DNA of 14,868 nt from Acidobacteriota bacterium (GCA_011523485.1 WTGR01000302.1:1-14868), one strand, 5' to 3'; shown: positions 1 to 8,210, counted from the stretch's first letter. Program-made: numbers and translations. Notes: generated by a model from the sequence alone, not told the origin.

Positions 1-1014
1 GACCAGGCCTCCGAAGAGGAGGCGGAGAGCAACATTCGAGCCTGCCAGGACGCTCGTAACCGTGGTGATGGCCCGCACGCTGCGGCGTGAGACCTTCACC
101 TCCCGTCCACGCCTGAACATGGGCTTCGCGTGAATGCCGCGCAGCGTCAGCGCCGCCAGTCCGAGGGCCCACAGGCAGTGCCGGCGGATCCCGGTTTCAC
201 GGGCGGGAACGCTCTCGATGAATCGCAGGGCATCTTGCAGGCGTGCGCGGGCAATGGCGATGACTTCGGCGAGTCCCCTGGCGAAGGCGGGGTCGTTGTG
301 TCCGGGGCGTAAGGAGGACAGGTCGAAGCCGGCTCGGCAAAAGATGTCCCGCGGCAGCCAGCACGCCCCGCGCCGCCGGTCCTCCCAGATGTCCTTCAGG
401 ATGTTGGTCATCTGCAACCCCTGGCCGAAGGAGACGGCCAGGGGCAACAGTTCCTCACGGCGGTCGTTCATCTCGGCCGAGTAGTCGCAGAAGAGCTCCG
501 TTAGCATCTCGCCGACCACCCCCGCGACGTGGTAGCAGTACCGGTCGACCTGTGCCATATCGTCCAGGCCCGTGGATGCTTCGATTTGCTGAAACTCCGC
601 CATCCCCCGTGACATGATGCGCACGCAGCGTTCGATGGCCCGGCGTTGGACGACACGAAGTCCATCGGTGATGCGCAGGACCCGGGGCGTGTTGGCGACA
701 AGGTCATGCTCGCTGGCGGTGGTCGACGAAGACAGCGACGCGCCGAGTTGCTGCGCGAAGTCCGCCGCGTCGTCCCGGCCCGCTACCACGTCAACGAAGC
801 GGCGCCAGAACCGTTGCTTCTGAGCAGTCGACAAGGCCGGTTCGTCCTCGATCGTGTCCGTGATTCGGCAGAGGAGGTACGCGTTGCCCACCACGTCACG
901 CAGCGTGTCCGGAAGCTCCGGAATCGTGAGGGCGAAAGTGCGCGATACGCCCTGCAGAACTTTCGCCTGGTACGCAAGGTCGCTGTTCCGAGCATCGCGG
1001 GACGACGAAGTCAT
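1..1014 (-). CDS. squalene/phytoene synthase family protein (3' end beyond window)
   Basis: Head-to-head prenyl-diphosphate synthase, which condenses two farnesyl (or geranylgeranyl) diphosphates to squalene (or phytoene). 338 codons are visible without a stop, so the C-terminus lies left of the window. Both Asp-rich Mg-diphosphate motifs are intact: DTIED at residues 53-57 and DIWED at 208-212, the latter inside FGQGLQMTNILKDIWEDRR. The family signature YCYHVAGVVGEM is at 159-170, and the substrate-pocket segment GVSRTFALTIPELP at 22-35. The arrangement is closer to squalene synthase than to phytoene synthase, but the product cannot be settled by eye. The start ATG overlaps the stop of the RND gene as ATGA, with GGAG six bases upstream, so it is probably translationally coupled as the last visible gene of the operon. 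C30 products would feed hopanoid, sterol or C30-carotenoid synthesis. Confidence 0.93.
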   Translation of the reverse strand, partial: MTSSSRDARNSDLAYQAKVLQGVSRTFALTIPELPDTLRDVVGNAYLLCRITDTIEDEPALSTAQKQRFWRRFVDVVAGRDDAADFAQQLGASLSSSTTASEHDLVANTPRVLRITDGLRVVQRRAIERCVRIMSRGMAEFQQIEASTGLDDMAQVDRYCYHVAGVVGEMLTELFCDYSAEMNDRREELLPLAVSFGQGLQMTNILKDIWEDRRRGACWLPRDIFCRAGFDLSSLRPGHNDPAFARGLAEVIAIARARLQDALRFIESVPARETGIRRHCLWALGLAALTLRGIHAKPMFRRGREVKVSRRSVRAITTVTSVLAGSNVALRLLFGGLV

Positions 1015-2721
1015 GATGGGCTCCGGTCGACGGCGATCAGCAGAGTCGGGAGGAGCAGGAAGTCGGCGGCGAGCGCAAAGACGATGGTCATCATCAACAG
1101 CAGGCCGAGCGACCAACTGACCTCGAACCCTGATGATGCGAACACCGCGAATCCGGAAGACAACACGACGCTCGTCGTGAGCAACGCCTGACCCGTGGTC
1201 CGGAATGCCGACCGTACGGCATCCGCCGAATCGAGGTTTCCACGTCGGGCCTCGAGGTACTTGCTCAGGAAGTGAATCGTGTCATCCACGATGATCCCGA
1301 AGGCGATCGCCACCATTACCGACGAGGCGATGCCCACGTGCCCCACGAGATAGCCCCACAGGCCGAAGCTCATGATGGCGGGGAGGAAATTCGGTACGAG
1401 ACTGAGCAGGCCGATAGGAACGCTCCGGAATATGAAGATGAGAAGGAACGAAACGATGGCCATGGCAGCCATCGTGCCGCCGAGCATGCTGTTGATGCCC
1501 CGCTCCGACACGTGAGCGAACATGATGCTGAGACCCGATGCCTCGTTGGCGAGACCGGGAGCATTGGTCCGGATCCAGTCCTGGGCGCGTGCATCCAGTT
1601 CGCGAAGTTCCCGGGACCATGAGCTGCTGGTGCTGACGACCATCCGCGTCGCCGACTTCGCGATGTCTATGCGGTCGTTGAGATCGCTGCCGAACGGCAG
1701 CGAGATCTCGTAGAGCAGCAAGTACTGCGCCGCGAGCTCACCGTCCTCCGGCAGGCGGTGAAAGGCGGGATCGTCGCCGTGCATGTTCCGGTTGAGGCGC
1801 TTCATGACGTCGGAGAACGCCTGGACATGCGTGACCTCGGGCTGCTCCCGGAACCAAGCGGCGAATGCGTCGACGCTGCGCAGATACTCGGGATCGTTGA
1901 TGCCGTGGTCGCGTCCCGCGTCCAGGGAGTACTCCAGCCGGTCCAGACTGGTCAGGTTCTGCGCGACGAAGTCCGAATGACGCCGGAATTCGTAACGTTC
2001 GTCGAAGTACCTCGTCGGGTTGTCGCTCAACTCGATGCGCGACACGCCGGTCGCCAGCACAGCTGCCGCAGCCGCCAGGGACCACAAGAGAACCGTGCGC
2101 CGCGCGACGACAAGGTCGGCGAAACGGTCGAAACCGGCCTCCATCGCAGTCTGAGCATGGCCCGCGCGCAGCGGGAGCAACGAGAGCAACGCCGGCAGGA
2201 GGGTCATGGTGAACGCGAAGGCGCAGAACACACCCAACGCCACGTAGTTGCCCAGGTCGTGGAACGGCGGCGAATCAGCGGCGTTCAGGCTGAGGAAGCC
2301 AACCGCGGTGGTGATCGAGGTGAGAAGGATGGGGTATGCATTGACGCGAAACGACTTGATGATCGCTGCCCGTCTGTCCAGCCCGCGGCTCAAGCCCGAC
2401 AGGACGGAGGTGACCACGTGGATGGAATCGGCGACCGCTATCACCATCACGATCAGCGGCACGCCGGAGCTGGTGGGGCTGAACACCACGCCTCGCCAGC
2501 CTGCGATCCCGATGGTCGTGCCGACGGCGAACATCAGCACGGCGACGATGGCCGCTGCACCGGGCATCGAGCGCAGGAGAAAGACCGTCAGACCGACGAT
2601 CGTGAGGAATACGATCGGCGTCAGGGTCCGCAGGTCACTCACGGTGGTCTGGCTGAAGGCGCGGTTGAGAGGAACGTCGCCGGTCACGTAGTAGTCGATG
2701 CGGGGATGACTCGCACGAGCG
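1011..2721 (-). pseudogene. RND/MMPL transporter, C-terminal portion (5'-truncated by tandem duplication)
   Basis: This carries about 569 native residues of an MMPL/RND-superfamily transporter, starting near ancestral residue 195 and running to the natural C-terminus. It has the membrane block after the first periplasmic loop (with VIAVADSIHVVTS), the second periplasmic domain, and the final membrane block with the RND-type motif GIIVDDTIHFLSKY. It lacks the first membrane helix, most of periplasmic domain 1 and a native start codon. The open frame continues upstream to an ATG at 2915, but those roughly 65 codons are out-of-frame sequence of the neighbouring repeat copy and do not look like protein. 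The stop TGA overlaps the squalene synthase ATG. The domain identity is clear. The break comes from the 1295-bp duplication, which is not a multiple of three. If the duplication is an assembly error, this is simply the 3' part of one intact gene. Confidence 0.85.
1427..2721. repeat. tandem direct repeat, copy 1 (1295 bp)
   Basis: First copy of a head-to-tail duplication of 1295 bp lying wholly inside the RND transporter gene. It begins ggaatatgaagatgag and ends cgcacgagcg. I saw no mismatch against copy 2 where I compared the two. Flanking bases differ immediately on both sides (c versus g on the left, g versus t on the right), so there is no obvious microhomology at the breakpoints. The length leaves remainder 2 on division by three, hence the frameshift. 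Confidence 0.95.
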
Positions 2722-4600
2722 GGAATATGAAGATGAGAAGGAACGAAACGATGGCCATGGCAGCCATCGTGCCGCCGAGCATGCTGTTGATGCCCCGCTC
2801 CGACACGTGAGCGAACATGATGCTGAGACCCGATGCCTCGTTGGCGAGACCGGGAGCATTGGTCCGGATCCAGTCCTGGGCGCGTGCATCCAGTTCGCGA
2901 AGTTCCCGGGACCATGAGCTGCTGGTGCTGACGACCATCCGCGTCGCCGACTTCGCGATGTCTATGCGGTCGTTGAGATCGCTGCCGAACGGCAGCGAGA
3001 TCTCGTAGAGCAGCAAGTACTGCGCCGCGAGCTCACCGTCCTCCGGCAGGCGGTGAAAGGCGGGATCGTCGCCGTGCATGTTCCGGTTGAGGCGCTTCAT
3101 GACGTCGGAGAACGCCTGGACATGCGTGACCTCGGGCTGCTCCCGGAACCAAGCGGCGAATGCGTCGACGCTGCGCAGATACTCGGGATCGTTGATGCCG
3201 TGGTCGCGTCCCGCGTCCAGGGAGTACTCCAGCCGGTCCAGACTGGTCAGGTTCTGCGCGACGAAGTCCGAATGACGCCGGAATTCGTAACGTTCGTCGA
3301 AGTACCTCGTCGGGTTGTCGCTCAACTCGATGCGCGACACGCCGGTCGCCAGCACAGCTGCCGCAGCCGCCAGGGACCACAAGAGAACCGTGCGCCGCGC
3401 GACGACAAGGTCGGCGAAACGGTCGAAACCGGCCTCCATCGCAGTCTGAGCATGGCCCGCGCGCAGCGGGAGCAACGAGAGCAACGCCGGCAGGAGGGTC
3501 ATGGTGAACGCGAAGGCGCAGAACACACCCAACGCCACGTAGTTGCCCAGGTCGTGGAACGGCGGCGAATCAGCGGCGTTCAGGCTGAGGAAGCCAACCG
3601 CGGTGGTGATCGAGGTGAGAAGGATGGGGTATGCATTGACGCGAAACGACTTGATGATCGCTGCCCGTCTGTCCAGCCCGCGGCTCAAGCCCGACAGGAC
3701 GGAGGTGACCACGTGGATGGAATCGGCGACCGCTATCACCATCACGATCAGCGGCACGCCGGAGCTGGTGGGGCTGAACACCACGCCTCGCCAGCCTGCG
3801 ATCCCGATGGTCGTGCCGACGGCGAACATCAGCACGGCGACGATGGCCGCTGCACCGGGCATCGAGCGCAGGAGAAAGACCGTCAGACCGACGATCGTGA
3901 GGAATACGATCGGCGTCAGGGTCCGCAGGTCACTCACGGTGGTCTGGCTGAAGGCGCGGTTGAGAGGAACGTCGCCGGTCACGTAGTAGTCGATGCGGGG
4001 ATGACTCGCACGAGCGTGTTCCAGGAGCGAGTCCAGGAACTCGCCGATCTCGCGCACCGCCAGGTCGTAGTTCTCCGGGAGCACGAAGTTGATCACGACC
4101 CCGGCCGTGCGCGCGTCATTGGCAACCAGCCGCCCGACGAGATCCGCGGAACCCATGGCGATCGTCTCGATGCGGGTCAGATCGAGATTGCTCAGCGAGC
4201 TCGCATCCTCGACCAGCGGTGTGACGACCAGATCGTCCTCGCCGAGCGCCTCGCTATGGCTGTAGTTGGTGAGCGAGTCGATCCGGCTGGAATAGGGCGC
4301 GCCCCACGCGGCCTCCGTGAGCTCGATCACGGCGCCGAGCGCCTCTCGGGTGAACACGGAGCCCTCGCGAGGCGCAACGGCGATCAACGCGCGGTCGCTC
4401 GCAGAGTAGGTGTTCTCAAGGGCCTGGAACGCGAGAAGCTGGGGATTGTCGTCCCTGAACAGTACGCGGTGATCGTTCGTGACCGTGATGAAGCCGGTGC
4501 CGGCGGCCGCGGCGAGCATGAGCAGAGTAGTGCCGGCGACGACCCGCCACGGGTATCGCAGAATGGCATCCACGTAGCGGTCCAGCGGTGAAGAAGTCAT
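2684..4600 (-). CDS. RND/MMPL family transporter, N-terminal 626 residues plus frameshifted tail
   Basis: Inner-membrane RND/MMPL-type transporter, of the kind that moves lipids or other hydrophobic molecules and includes the hopanoid exporter HpnN. The product starts MTSSPLDRYVDAILRYPWRV and has a first helix at about residues 16-37, then periplasmic loop 1, and a membrane block with TPIVFLTIVGLTVFLL and VIAVADSIHVVTS. The second periplasmic domain and the start of the final membrane block follow. After native residue 626 the frame crosses the repeat junction at 2721/2722 and ends with 12 foreign residues (PLVRVIPASTTT), losing the last helices. Joining 4600-2722 to 1426-1011 gives 2295 bases, a clean 764-residue frame of usual family length. 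It lies 4 bases after the barrel gene with no clear Shine-Dalgarno site, suggesting coupled translation. A truncated product would probably be inactive. Confidence 0.88.
   Translation of the reverse strand: MTSSPLDRYVDAILRYPWRVVAGTTLLMLAAAAGTGFITVTNDHRVLFRDDNPQLLAFQALENTYSASDRALIAVAPREGSVFTREALGAVIELTEAAWGAPYSSRIDSLTNYSHSEALGEDDLVVTPLVEDASSLSNLDLTRIETIAMGSADLVGRLVANDARTAGVVINFVLPENYDLAVREIGEFLDSLLEHARASHPRIDYYVTGDVPLNRAFSQTTVSDLRTLTPIVFLTIVGLTVFLLRSMPGAAAIVAVLMFAVGTTIGIAGWRGVVFSPTSSGVPLIVMVIAVADSIHVVTSVLSGLSRGLDRRAAIIKSFRVNAYPILLTSITTAVGFLSLNAADSPPFHDLGNYVALGVFCAFAFTMTLLPALLSLLPLRAGHAQTAMEAGFDRFADLVVARRTVLLWSLAAAAAVLATGVSRIELSDNPTRYFDERYEFRRHSDFVAQNLTSLDRLEYSLDAGRDHGINDPEYLRSVDAFAAWFREQPEVTHVQAFSDVMKRLNRNMHGDDPAFHRLPEDGELAAQYLLLYEISLPFGSDLNDRIDIAKSATRMVVSTSSSWSRELRELDARAQDWIRTNAPGLANEASGLSIMFAHVSERGINSMLGGTMAAMAIVSFLLIFIFPLVRVIPASTTT
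2722..4016. repeat. tandem direct repeat, copy 2 (1295 bp)
   Basis: Second copy of the same unit, directly abutting copy 1 with no spacer. Every position n in copy 1 corresponds to n+1295 here. The apparent complete identity, including third codon positions, means either a very recent event or an assembly/sequencing artefact. No insertion-sequence ends or target-site duplications are visible at the junctions. Confidence 0.95.
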
Positions 4601-4604
4601 CGGA

Positions 4605-5870
4605 TCAGAAGCTGTAGACGAGGCTCATGTCGATGAAGCTGTCGTGCCGCATCTCGTAGAGGAGATCGGCTTCGTCCACACTGAGAAGCGCCACCGCTTC
4701 AGCGCGCAGAGACCAGGCGTTGGAGATGCGCCGGCCGAATTCAAGGGCCAATGCGCGTGTCGCCCGCCTCGCGTCCGCGAGGACGCTCATGGTGAGCTCG
4801 GTGCCCTGGACGTCGTTGAACGCGAAGCGGGCGGCGAAGAAGACGTCGTTCTCGAGGATGTTGGGCGTACGGTTGGATGTGGCGTACGGACCGCGACTGT
4901 CGTAGTTCCATTCGCCCAGGAGACTCATGTCGACGCCGGAACCGGCAACCGTGTAGAAGGTGTACTCTCCGCCGAGCACGGCGGCGAAGTAGTCCTCGTT
5001 GCGGCCGGCGAGATTCGGCGCGCCGGTACGCCCGATGGCCTCCGCCTTGAGCAGCCACGACCCGAGGGTCAACTGGACATCCGACCCGAGCTGGCGGATC
5101 TGTCCGTAGTACTGGACAAGGATCGGCTCATCCGCATCGCCGTCGACCCGCTGCAGGAAGGGCTCCCTGCTGGTCCCGTCGAAAGCGCTGACGCCCAGAT
5201 CGACGGGGCCCAGGTTGTGGCTATAACGGGATGCCACGTCGAGACCACCTCGCCGGGCCGAGCTCTCGTATCGGACATGGTCACGATCCATGACGAAGGG
5301 CAGGCGCAGACGCCCGCGACTGCCCGGAAACGTGCGCGCCCGGTGGTAGGACATCGCGAGGACCTCCAACGCCCCCCAGCCGCCGAACCACGTGACGTGC
5401 GCCACTGGCTGCCCGAGCTTCGCCTCTCCGCTCGGGTGCTCGACCAAGTCGACCTGGTTGACGATGTCGACCAGGCGTTGCGACTCGGCGACTCCCCAGA
5501 ACACCTGTTCGACGCCCAGGCGAACCTCCCAGCCGTCACCAAGGAAGAGGAGATAGGCTTCCCGCAGATCGAAATGGGTGCGCCGCGGATCCGCGTGGTC
5601 GTACCGGAAGAACGGGACGAGCGTGAAGCTCCAGCGCTCGTCCTCGACGTGGAATGTAGGTTCGGCGACGAATCCGCTGGGTGCCGAGCGCTGGCCCGAG
5701 AAGGCGGGAGCAGCCGGAAAGAGCCGGCTCTCCGCATTCAGGCGCCCGAAGAAGTCCACGGTCAGAGGCGGATCGGCTTCCTCGTCGGCCTGAGCCTCGG
5801 CGGCCGCGAAGAAGGCCGCGAAGAGGATCGCGCCGAGCGCAGCACGCCCACCCACCGTGCGGCAAGCCAT
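4605..5870 (-). CDS. beta-barrel outer-membrane protein (porin-like, DUF1302-type)
   Basis: Predicted 421-aa secreted outer-membrane barrel. The signal peptide is MACRTVGGRAALGAILFAAF followed by an Ala-rich cleavage region (near AEA-QAD). The mature part is rich in alternating polar/aromatic strands, for example REAYLLFLGDGWEVRLGVEQ followed by VFWGVAESQRLVDIVNQVDL. The chain ends DMSLVYSF, with the terminal Phe typical of BAM-recognised barrels. The frame is open upstream to 6191, but that part is antisense-like and overlaps the LolA-like gene. The ATG at 5870 is preferred because it overlaps the upstream stop as TGATG and is followed at once by a signal peptide. Such barrels often sit beside LolA-like and MMPL genes, implying an outer-membrane channel or assembly partner of the transporter. 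The substrate is unknown, and the family assignment is from memory of the strand pattern. Confidence 0.85.
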   Translation of the reverse strand: MACRTVGGRAALGAILFAAFFAAAEAQADEEADPPLTVDFFGRLNAESRLFPAAPAFSGQRSAPSGFVAEPTFHVEDERWSFTLVPFFRYDHADPRRTHFDLREAYLLFLGDGWEVRLGVEQVFWGVAESQRLVDIVNQVDLVEHPSGEAKLGQPVAHVTWFGGWGALEVLAMSYHRARTFPGSRGRLRLPFVMDRDHVRYESSARRGGLDVASRYSHNLGPVDLGVSAFDGTSREPFLQRVDGDADEPILVQYYGQIRQLGSDVQLTLGSWLLKAEAIGRTGAPNLAGRNEDYFAAVLGGEYTFYTVAGSGVDMSLLGEWNYDSRGPYATSNRTPNILENDVFFAARFAFNDVQGTELTMSVLADARRATRALALEFGRRISNAWSLRAEAVALLSVDEADLLYEMRHDSFIDMSLVYSF

Positions 5871-6697
5871 CACCGGGCCCTTCGCAGGCTGGTGGGCGTG
5901 AAGTCGTTGTCCTCGAGACCGGTTCCGAATCGGTAGTCGGTCCAGGTCAGCACCGTGCTCTTCCCGGTCAAGTGGTTGACCATCGTCATCTCGCCTGCCC
6001 ACCAGCGGCCACCCAGGTACTGCGCGTAGCGCGAGACCGTCCGGGTCTTCAGATGGGCGTCCTTGCGGTCGTAGTACTCGACCCTCCGGATACGAAGTTC
6101 GTCCCGGTCGTGCCAGACCAGATGACGGCGGTAGCTCGATCTCTTGTCCACGGGGACCCGTTCGGTGACGGTGCACGCAGAATCGCCGCACGGCTCGTCA
6201 CGCAAGTACCGGTAGGTGAACTTCTCCACTTCCGGCGGCGTCATGTCCTCGTACGCGAATTCACTGCCCATGAACGACCCGGACCGGTTCGCGGAGCTGA
6301 TCCGCTTCACGCGCCTCAACGCGGGGAGATACAGCCATTGGTCGTCGGTGTCCTCGCGATGGGCGTGAACAAGGAACGCGGTCCCCCGGACGTCGCGCGG
6401 ATCGTCGAAGACGAACAGGCTCTTGTCCCCCTCGTCGGGCACTTCCAGGACCCGAAGCCGAAGTTGGCGACGGCTTTCCTGCCCCTGCCGGTTGCGCAGG
6501 ACCATGACCTGCTGCGCCGTGAAGTCGCCGAAACCCTCGAGCCGGGCGCGCGCATCCTGGGCAATCGCGAGACCGATCTCCTCTGGAGTGTCGTTTCCGG
6601 CATGAGCCGGCACTGCTGCAACAAGACAGGCGGCCAGGATCGGGACCAAGCGACGTGTGCGATCCGACCGGACTGCATGTGCGTGGGATGCAGGCAT
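5870..6697 (-). CDS. outer membrane lipoprotein-sorting (LolA-like) protein
   Basis: Predicted 275-aa periplasmic protein of the LolA/LolB-like fold (the family usually annotated 'outer membrane lipoprotein-sorting protein'). The signal peptide spans about residues 1-33 (RRLVPILAACLVAAVPAHA). The family signature is at about 120-152: QWLYLPALRRVKRISSANR, then GSFMGSEFAYEDM. Near the C-terminus is TWTDYRFGTGLEDNDFTP. Folds of this type bind lipid acyl chains in a hydrophobic groove, so a periplasmic lipid shuttle is the natural role between the RND pump and the barrel. The ATG at 6697 is chosen because GGAGG stands eight bases upstream. An in-frame GTG at 6712 would put that Shine-Dalgarno inside the coding region. 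The stop overlaps the barrel start (TGATG). Two cysteines at 170 and 175 could form a disulfide. Confidence 0.9.
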   Translation of the reverse strand: MPASHAHAVRSDRTRRLVPILAACLVAAVPAHAGNDTPEEIGLAIAQDARARLEGFGDFTAQQVMVLRNRQGQESRRQLRLRVLEVPDEGDKSLFVFDDPRDVRGTAFLVHAHREDTDDQWLYLPALRRVKRISSANRSGSFMGSEFAYEDMTPPEVEKFTYRYLRDEPCGDSACTVTERVPVDKRSSYRRHLVWHDRDELRIRRVEYYDRKDAHLKTRTVSRYAQYLGGRWWAGEMTMVNHLTGKSTVLTWTDYRFGTGLEDNDFTPTSLRRAR

Positions 6698-6775
6698 CAG
6701 CGATTCCTCCACTACCTTGCAAGGATGGTCTTGAACCCGCGCCCGTCCTACGATGGCGGCTGGTACGCACGAGGC
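6698..6775 (-). promoter_or_regulatory. short intergenic leader with Shine-Dalgarno for the LolA-like gene
   Basis: A 78-bp gap between two co-oriented genes. On the minus strand it ends in TGGAGGAATCGCTG just before the ATG at 6697, which sets that start. It also contains the small palindrome CCTTGCAAGG. I see no terminator hairpin with a T-run and no convincing promoter, so read-through from the oxygenase gene is plausible. Confidence 0.5.
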
Positions 6776-8104
6776 TCACCACCTTGTCGACCGGGCCGAC
6801 CGGAGATGATCAGGCAGGCCGTAGCTGAATGTCCGATCACCGAGGTCCGCAGTATCGAGAAGCTTGAGAAGCGATGCCGCCGCACGCGCCTTGGCCCATG
6901 CCGGGAAGACCGTGTCGATTGATCGCTTCAGCCGGGCCTTGGTTCGTATCCAGGGCAGCACGGGGAGCGTCCTTCGTGGCGGAAAACGCAACGCTTCCGC
7001 GGTTGCGTCGCCCAGCAGTTCGCGCGAGACGCGAAAGATGTAGTCCGCCATCTTCTTCCGGTTCCGCGGCTCGCAGACGCCTACCACCATGGGGGCGCCG
7101 CTTATGATGCCGTGCGCCATTGCCACCGCGTCACTGTCGGGATGCGGCTCGCAAGCTCTCCCGACCTGGAACAACCGGAGTCCGTCCGCTTGATTTCGGA
7201 AAAGGACGCTCTCCGAAACGCCCATGATGTAGGCGCTATATCGCCAGACGTGCATGATCCCGGCGCGATCGTCGTCGTCGAACGACGCGCCGAGCATCCC
7301 TGCGTACTCAATCATTCGCGCAGAGAAAGCGGCGGAGGCCAGCGCCAGGTGCGCACCGCATAGCGGAACCCCCCATGCATTGTGGTTCCACTCTTCGGAG
7401 TTCCTGAACAGTGACCGAACCCGCGCATGCACCATTCTGTTGCGGAGCGACAGCTTCCAGCCGTCCGCGGACGGCTCGACGCCGCGCGGCATGAATATGT
7501 TCAGGAGATGCCTTACGTTCTGCTTCAACCTCCGTACACCGTTGTCGACTACCCGCCCCGTGATGGCGAAGGACTTGCTGATCATCGTGGAGAAGCCCTC
7601 CACGATCGCCCCGGCGAGGTAGGCCGCGAGAATGTCATCGGAGTTCTTGAAGAACGCCCGACACCCGTACTGGGCCGCCTGCCGGTCGTACCACACTGGC
7701 ACCCTGGTCACCTCGTGGATCAGGTCCTGCAGGCTGGCCGGCGCATGTCGCAACACCTCTTCGTTCTGCTCGATCGCGCCACCGAGTAAACGCGCCGCCT
7801 CCTTGTGCCCCAGCGGCGCCAGATCCGACATCACGGCATCGACGGGAGGATCGCCAACACGGGTCAGAGCGACGTACGAGCCGGCGAGCACCGGATCGAT
7901 CAACTTGGCCTTGTCGTACCCGGCTGCATAGACCGACGGAACCAGCATCGCCTTTCCGATCACGCGTTGGCCGGGAAGCGCTCGGGTAGCCCACAAGACA
8001 TCAATCCTCCGACGCAGGAAGCCACGTCTGGTACCGTCATGGCCGGACGACCTCGGAGGGACACTGCCCTGTACCCCACCGATGTGGGTCCGGGCGTCCG
8101 GCAC
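6776..8104 (-). CDS. oxygenase of the MpaB / latex-clearing (DUF2236) family
   Basis: Up to 442 aa, resembling DUF2236 oxygenases: the fungal MpaB enzyme that cleaves the farnesyl chain of a mycophenolic-acid precursor, and bacterial latex-clearing protein that cleaves polyisoprene. Conserved features are DPVLAGSYVALTRVGDPPVD (70-89), RNRMVHARVRSLF (221-233, with the His expected to contact haem), WGVPLCGAHLALASAAFSAR (244-263) and IMHVWRYSAYIMGVSES (283-299). The start is uncertain. GTG at 8104 has GGAGG eight bases upstream, but residues 1-45 are poorly conserved in appearance. An in-frame ATG at residue 53 is the main alternative. RRGFLRR at about 26-32 looks like half a twin-arginine motif without the usual hydrophobic stretch. 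It lies 78 bp upstream of the LolA-like gene on the same strand with no terminator seen, so it may head the operon. Its substrate is unknown. Confidence 0.82.
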   Translation of the reverse strand: MPDARTHIGGVQGSVPPRSSGHDGTRRGFLRRRIDVLWATRALPGQRVIGKAMLVPSVYAAGYDKAKLIDPVLAGSYVALTRVGDPPVDAVMSDLAPLGHKEAARLLGGAIEQNEEVLRHAPASLQDLIHEVTRVPVWYDRQAAQYGCRAFFKNSDDILAAYLAGAIVEGFSTMISKSFAITGRVVDNGVRRLKQNVRHLLNIFMPRGVEPSADGWKLSLRNRMVHARVRSLFRNSEEWNHNAWGVPLCGAHLALASAAFSARMIEYAGMLGASFDDDDRAGIMHVWRYSAYIMGVSESVLFRNQADGLRLFQVGRACEPHPDSDAVAMAHGIISGAPMVVGVCEPRNRKKMADYIFRVSRELLGDATAEALRFPPRRTLPVLPWIRTKARLKRSIDTVFPAWAKARAAASLLKLLDTADLGDRTFSYGLPDHLRSARSTRW

Positions 8105-8210
8105 CTCCCGTTCCTCCCCTGTGAGCCCCGGAGGATCAGTTCATGTTCATCGAAGCGGATGGTAAAGACGGTTATCATCTGGATCGCTCGCGCAGCGGGG
8201 AGGGAGAGTC
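8105..8210. promoter_or_regulatory. divergent intergenic region between oxygenase and integrase
   Basis: A 106-bp spacer between a minus-strand gene (start 8104) and a plus-strand gene (start 8211), so both promoters should lie here. A Shine-Dalgarno GGGGAGG precedes the minus GTG, and GGGAGG stands seven bases before the integrase GTG. A TATCAT hexamer at 8173-8178 could be a -10 for the integrase, but no good -35 is spaced correctly. The same spot holds AGACGGTTATC (8166-8176), repeated inverted after the integrase. Confidence 0.4.
8166..8176 (+). repeat. inverted repeat AGACGGTTATC, left copy
   Basis: This 11-base sequence, in the spacer just before the integrase, recurs in inverse orientation at 9635-9645 after the gene. 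Extending to 15 bases, 13 match. Such a short match can arise by chance in a window of this size. It is recorded because the pair brackets a recombinase gene. Confidence 0.35.

Noticed and set aside
1758..4591. Long plus-strand open frames (350 and 512 codons) opposite the RND gene
   Set aside because: They are rich in Gln, Arg, Glu and His with no motif, and lie exactly antisense to clear transporter coding sequence. They are by-products of GC-rich codon use.
5871..6191. Upstream extension of the barrel gene to a start at 6191
   Set aside because: The extra 107 residues overlap the LolA-like gene in another frame and would bury the signal peptide. The TGATG-coupled ATG at 5870 fits better.
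6698..6712. GTG start at 6712 for the LolA-like gene
   Set aside because: The GGAGG Shine-Dalgarno would then lie inside the coding region. The ATG at 6697 has ideal spacing.
4644..6922. Plus-strand open frames opposite the barrel, LolA-like and oxygenase genes (430 and 413 codons)
   Set aside because: They have no domain motif, no ribosome-binding site and low-complexity composition. The minus-strand frames have signal peptides, family motifs and coupled starts.
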